Below are positions 6,738 through 8,845 of a stretch of DNA of 8,845 nt, piece by piece. A program made the position numbers and the translations under genes. The notes below the pieces were generated by a model. That model did not search any database. It was not told where the DNA came from and saw only the letters and a program-made list of their open reading frames with translations. Source of the stretch: an uncultured Lysobacteraceae bacterium (GTDB lineage: Bacteria; Pseudomonadota; Gammaproteobacteria; Xanthomonadales; Rhodanobacteraceae); the NCBI GenBank assembly GCA_946480705.1, contig CAMLLF010000123.1:1-8845 (forward strand), read 5' to 3'. Numbering within the stretch: the stretch's first letter is position 1; each line of letters begins with the position of its first letter.

Positions 6738-7359
<622 letters not shown>

Positions 7360-7363
<4 letters not shown>

Positions 7364-8535
7364 ACGCCGCGATCGTCGTCTTCTGGAAGGAAGTCATCGA
7401 GAACCTGCGCGACCGGCGCACGGTGACGAACGCGCTGCTCGTCGGCCCGCTGCTCGGCCCGCTGCTGTTCACGGCGCTGATCTCGCTGTCGATCACGCGC
7501 GAACTCGAACGCGGCGAGAAACCGATCGAAGTGTCGATCGTCGGCGCCGAGCATGCGCCGAACCTCGTCGCGTTCCTGAAGCAGAACGGCGTGCGGCCCA
7601 AGCCGCCGGTCGAGGACGCCGAGACGCGCGTGCGGCTGCAGGACGAGGACATGGTGCTGCGCGTACCGGCGAATTACGGCCAGGCCTGGAGCGCCGGCAA
7701 GACCGCGCAGGTCGAGCTGCTGTACGACTCGTCGCAGCGCGATTCGGCGACGCCGGTCGAGCGATTGCGCGGCCTGCTGCAGGCCTATTCGAGCCAGAAC
7801 GGCGCGATGCGCCTGATGGCGCGCGGCCTGTCGCCGGCCGTCGCCTCGCCGCTCGTGGTCGCGACGCGCGACCAGTCGACGCCGCAGAGCCGCAGCGGGC
7901 TGCTGTTCGCGATGCTGCCGTATTTCCTGATCCTGTCCGCGTTCATGGGCGGCATGTATCTCGCGATCGACACGACGGCCGGCGAACGCGAGCGCCAGTC
8001 GCTGGAGCCGCTGTTCGTCAATCCGGTCGGACGTTCGCGCATTCTCGCGGGCAAGCTCGCGGCGACGTTCGCGTTCGCGATGGCGAGCCTCACCTTGTCG
8101 CTGATCGCGTTCGGCTATGCCGGACGCTTCATTCCGACCGAGCGCATCGGCATGGTGCTCGACTTCGGCCCGCAGTTCGCCGCGATCGCGCTGCTCGTGA
8201 TGCTGCCGCTCGTGCTGCTGGCGACGTCTCTGCAGACCCTGATCGCCGCGTTCGCGAAGAGCTACCGCGAAGCGCAGACCTACCTGTCGCTGCTGATGCT
8301 GATCCCGATGCTGCCGTCGGCCATGCTCGCCGTGCTGCCGCTGAAGGCGCAGACCTGGATGTTCTCGGTGCCGCTGCTGAGCCAGCACCTGATCGTCACG
8401 CGCCTCGTGCGCGCCGAAGCCGTCACGACGCAGCAGCTGGCGCTGTGCCTCGGCAGCGGCATCGCGATCGCCGCGCTTGCGGCGTTCGCGACGGCGCAGG
8501 TGTATCGCTCGGAGAAGCTTGCGATTTCGGGTTAG
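7360..8535 (+). CDS. natB: ABC-2 type transporter permease, NatB type
   Basis: A 391-residue membrane subunit expected to pair with the ATPase encoded immediately upstream (ATGA overlap). The layout is that of the NatB/ABC2_membrane_3 group: one transmembrane helix near 24-44, a large extracytoplasmic domain at about 45-180, then helices near 181-203, 231-253, 272-297, 306-326 and 363-380. The cytoplasmic segment TAGERERQSLEPLF (206-219), followed by NPVGRSRILAGK, is the conserved family block before the third helix. B. subtilis NatAB exports sodium; relatives export other compounds, so the substrate is open. The gene looks full length and intact, in contrast to its ATPase partner. It is last in the operon; repeat copy 2 begins five bases after its stop. 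Confidence 0.93.
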
Positions 8536-8539
8536 AAAC

Positions 8540-8723
8540 GCCCTTTCCCCCAAGCTTGCTTGAGAAAGAGGTCGGGTGAGGCAGGAAGGTTTGGCGTGCT
8601 GGATGCAGGATTGTAGCGACTGGAACAATGCTGCCTTTCGCGTCGATCAGACAGCGTGGCCTGCTGGCGTTTCTCCCCACACTCCCAGCCCTCTCCCCCA
8701 AGCAAGCTTGGGGGAGAGTGAGC
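8540..8723. repeat. ~184-base inverted-hairpin repeat (REPIN/MITE-like), copy 2
   Basis: The same layout as the element at 1225-1407. The left arm CCCTTTCCCCCAAGCTTGCT (8541-8560) is followed by a tail GTCGGGTGAGG. The right arm is a near reverse complement of the left one and centres on a perfect hairpin (8691-8718). The spacer shares patches with copy 1 (TGCCTTTCG here, GCCGCCTTCG there, at similar offsets) and has a central inverted repeat ATTGT (8610-8614)/ACAAT (8625-8629). It fills the space between natB (+) and the convergent P-domain gene (-). No coding potential is seen inside; apparent translations are those of the repeat. Confidence 0.72.
8691..8718. terminator. Strong hairpin between convergent genes (right arm of repeat copy 2)
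   Basis: CTCTCCCCCAAGC (8691-8703) and GCTTGGGGGAGAG (8706-8718) are perfect reverse complements separated by two bases, giving roughly a 12-bp stem with a four-base loop. It lies 12 bases beyond the stop of the minus-strand P-domain gene and 156 bases beyond natB. No T-run follows on either strand. It could terminate or protect both transcripts, as REP hairpins do. Confidence 0.5.
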
Positions 8724-8729
8724 CCAGCT

Positions 8730-8845
8730 TCAGAACGTCACCGACCAACTGTCGATCCGTCCCGTATCTCCGCCGGCGTTGTCGTTGACACGGAGATTCC
8801 ACGTGCCGTTGAGCGCCTCGCTCGACAGGTTCAGGGTCACGGTCT
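8730..8845 (-). CDS. C-terminal end of a P-domain (Homo B) protein, partial
   Basis: The last 37 codons of a minus-strand gene that enters from the right edge; stop TGA at 8732-8730. The translation contains LNGTWNLRVNDNAGGDTG then RIDSWSVTF at the extreme C-terminus. This is the signature end of the P/Homo B proprotein-convertase domain: L-x-G-T-W-x-L-x-V-x-D-x-A-x-x-D-x-G, then a final W-x-V/L-x-F. In bacteria this domain is usually appended to secreted subtilisin-like or metallo-peptidases or to cell-surface proteins; which one cannot be said from this fragment. It converges on natB across repeat copy 2. Confidence 0.88.
   Translation of the reverse strand, partial: TVTLNLSSEALNGTWNLRVNDNAGGDTGRIDSWSVTF

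Noticed and set aside
8576..8788. A 70-codon plus-strand ORF with an S-P-L-P-Q-A-S-L-G-E-type translation
   Set aside because: It is the translation of repeat copy 2; such peptides are a common false annotation of these repeats.

Overview
The window is dense, very GC-rich bacterial chromosome with strongly GC-biased third codon positions, ATGA start/stop overlaps inside operons and weak promoters. Gene content (ilvG-ilvM followed by a serine/threonine dehydratase, a NatA/NatB-type exporter behind a TAP-like hydrolase, a secreted protein ending in a P domain) and the CCCTCTCCC-type intergenic repeats suggest a gammaproteobacterium of the Lysobacterales (Xanthomonadales), perhaps Rhodanobacteraceae or Lysobacteraceae. 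The lineage is an inference. I see no phage, transposase, CRISPR or RNA genes.

Layout. (1) 1-2576, + strand: branched-chain amino acid cluster, with the 3' part of ilvG (acetolactate synthase large subunit), ilvM (small subunit), a 376-base gap, and a PLP-dependent serine/threonine dehydratase of the animal SDS type. The gap holds a ~183-base inverted-hairpin repeat and a 39-codon small ORF with a good ribosome binding site. The small ORF runs over the dehydratase start and contains a stem-loop just before it. (2) 2670-4199: a divergent pair, a membrane fatty acid hydroxylase/sterol desaturase-family gene (-) and a TetR-family regulator (+), separated by an 18-bp palindrome that is a likely TetR operator. 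(3) 4392-5150: an unrecognised four-helix membrane protein. (4) 5256-8535, + strand: a coupled three-gene operon of a secreted alpha/beta hydrolase (peptidase family S33, TAP-like), an ABC ATPase (NatA type) and an ABC permease (NatB type). The ATPase appears to have lost about 35 residues between Walker A and the Q-loop region. (5) 8540-8723: a second copy of the inverted-hairpin repeat, between convergent genes. (6) 8730-8845, - strand: the last 37 residues of a P (Homo B) domain protein cut by the window edge.

How the genes work together: IlvG/IlvM make acetolactate or acetohydroxybutyrate, and the dehydratase can supply 2-oxobutyrate from threonine or pyruvate from serine. TetR probably controls the hydroxylase and itself. 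The ABC pair would form an exporter if the ATPase is intact. The three points most worth a second look are the internal deletion in the ATPase, the paired ~183-base repeats, and the leader ORF with stem-loop ahead of the dehydratase.
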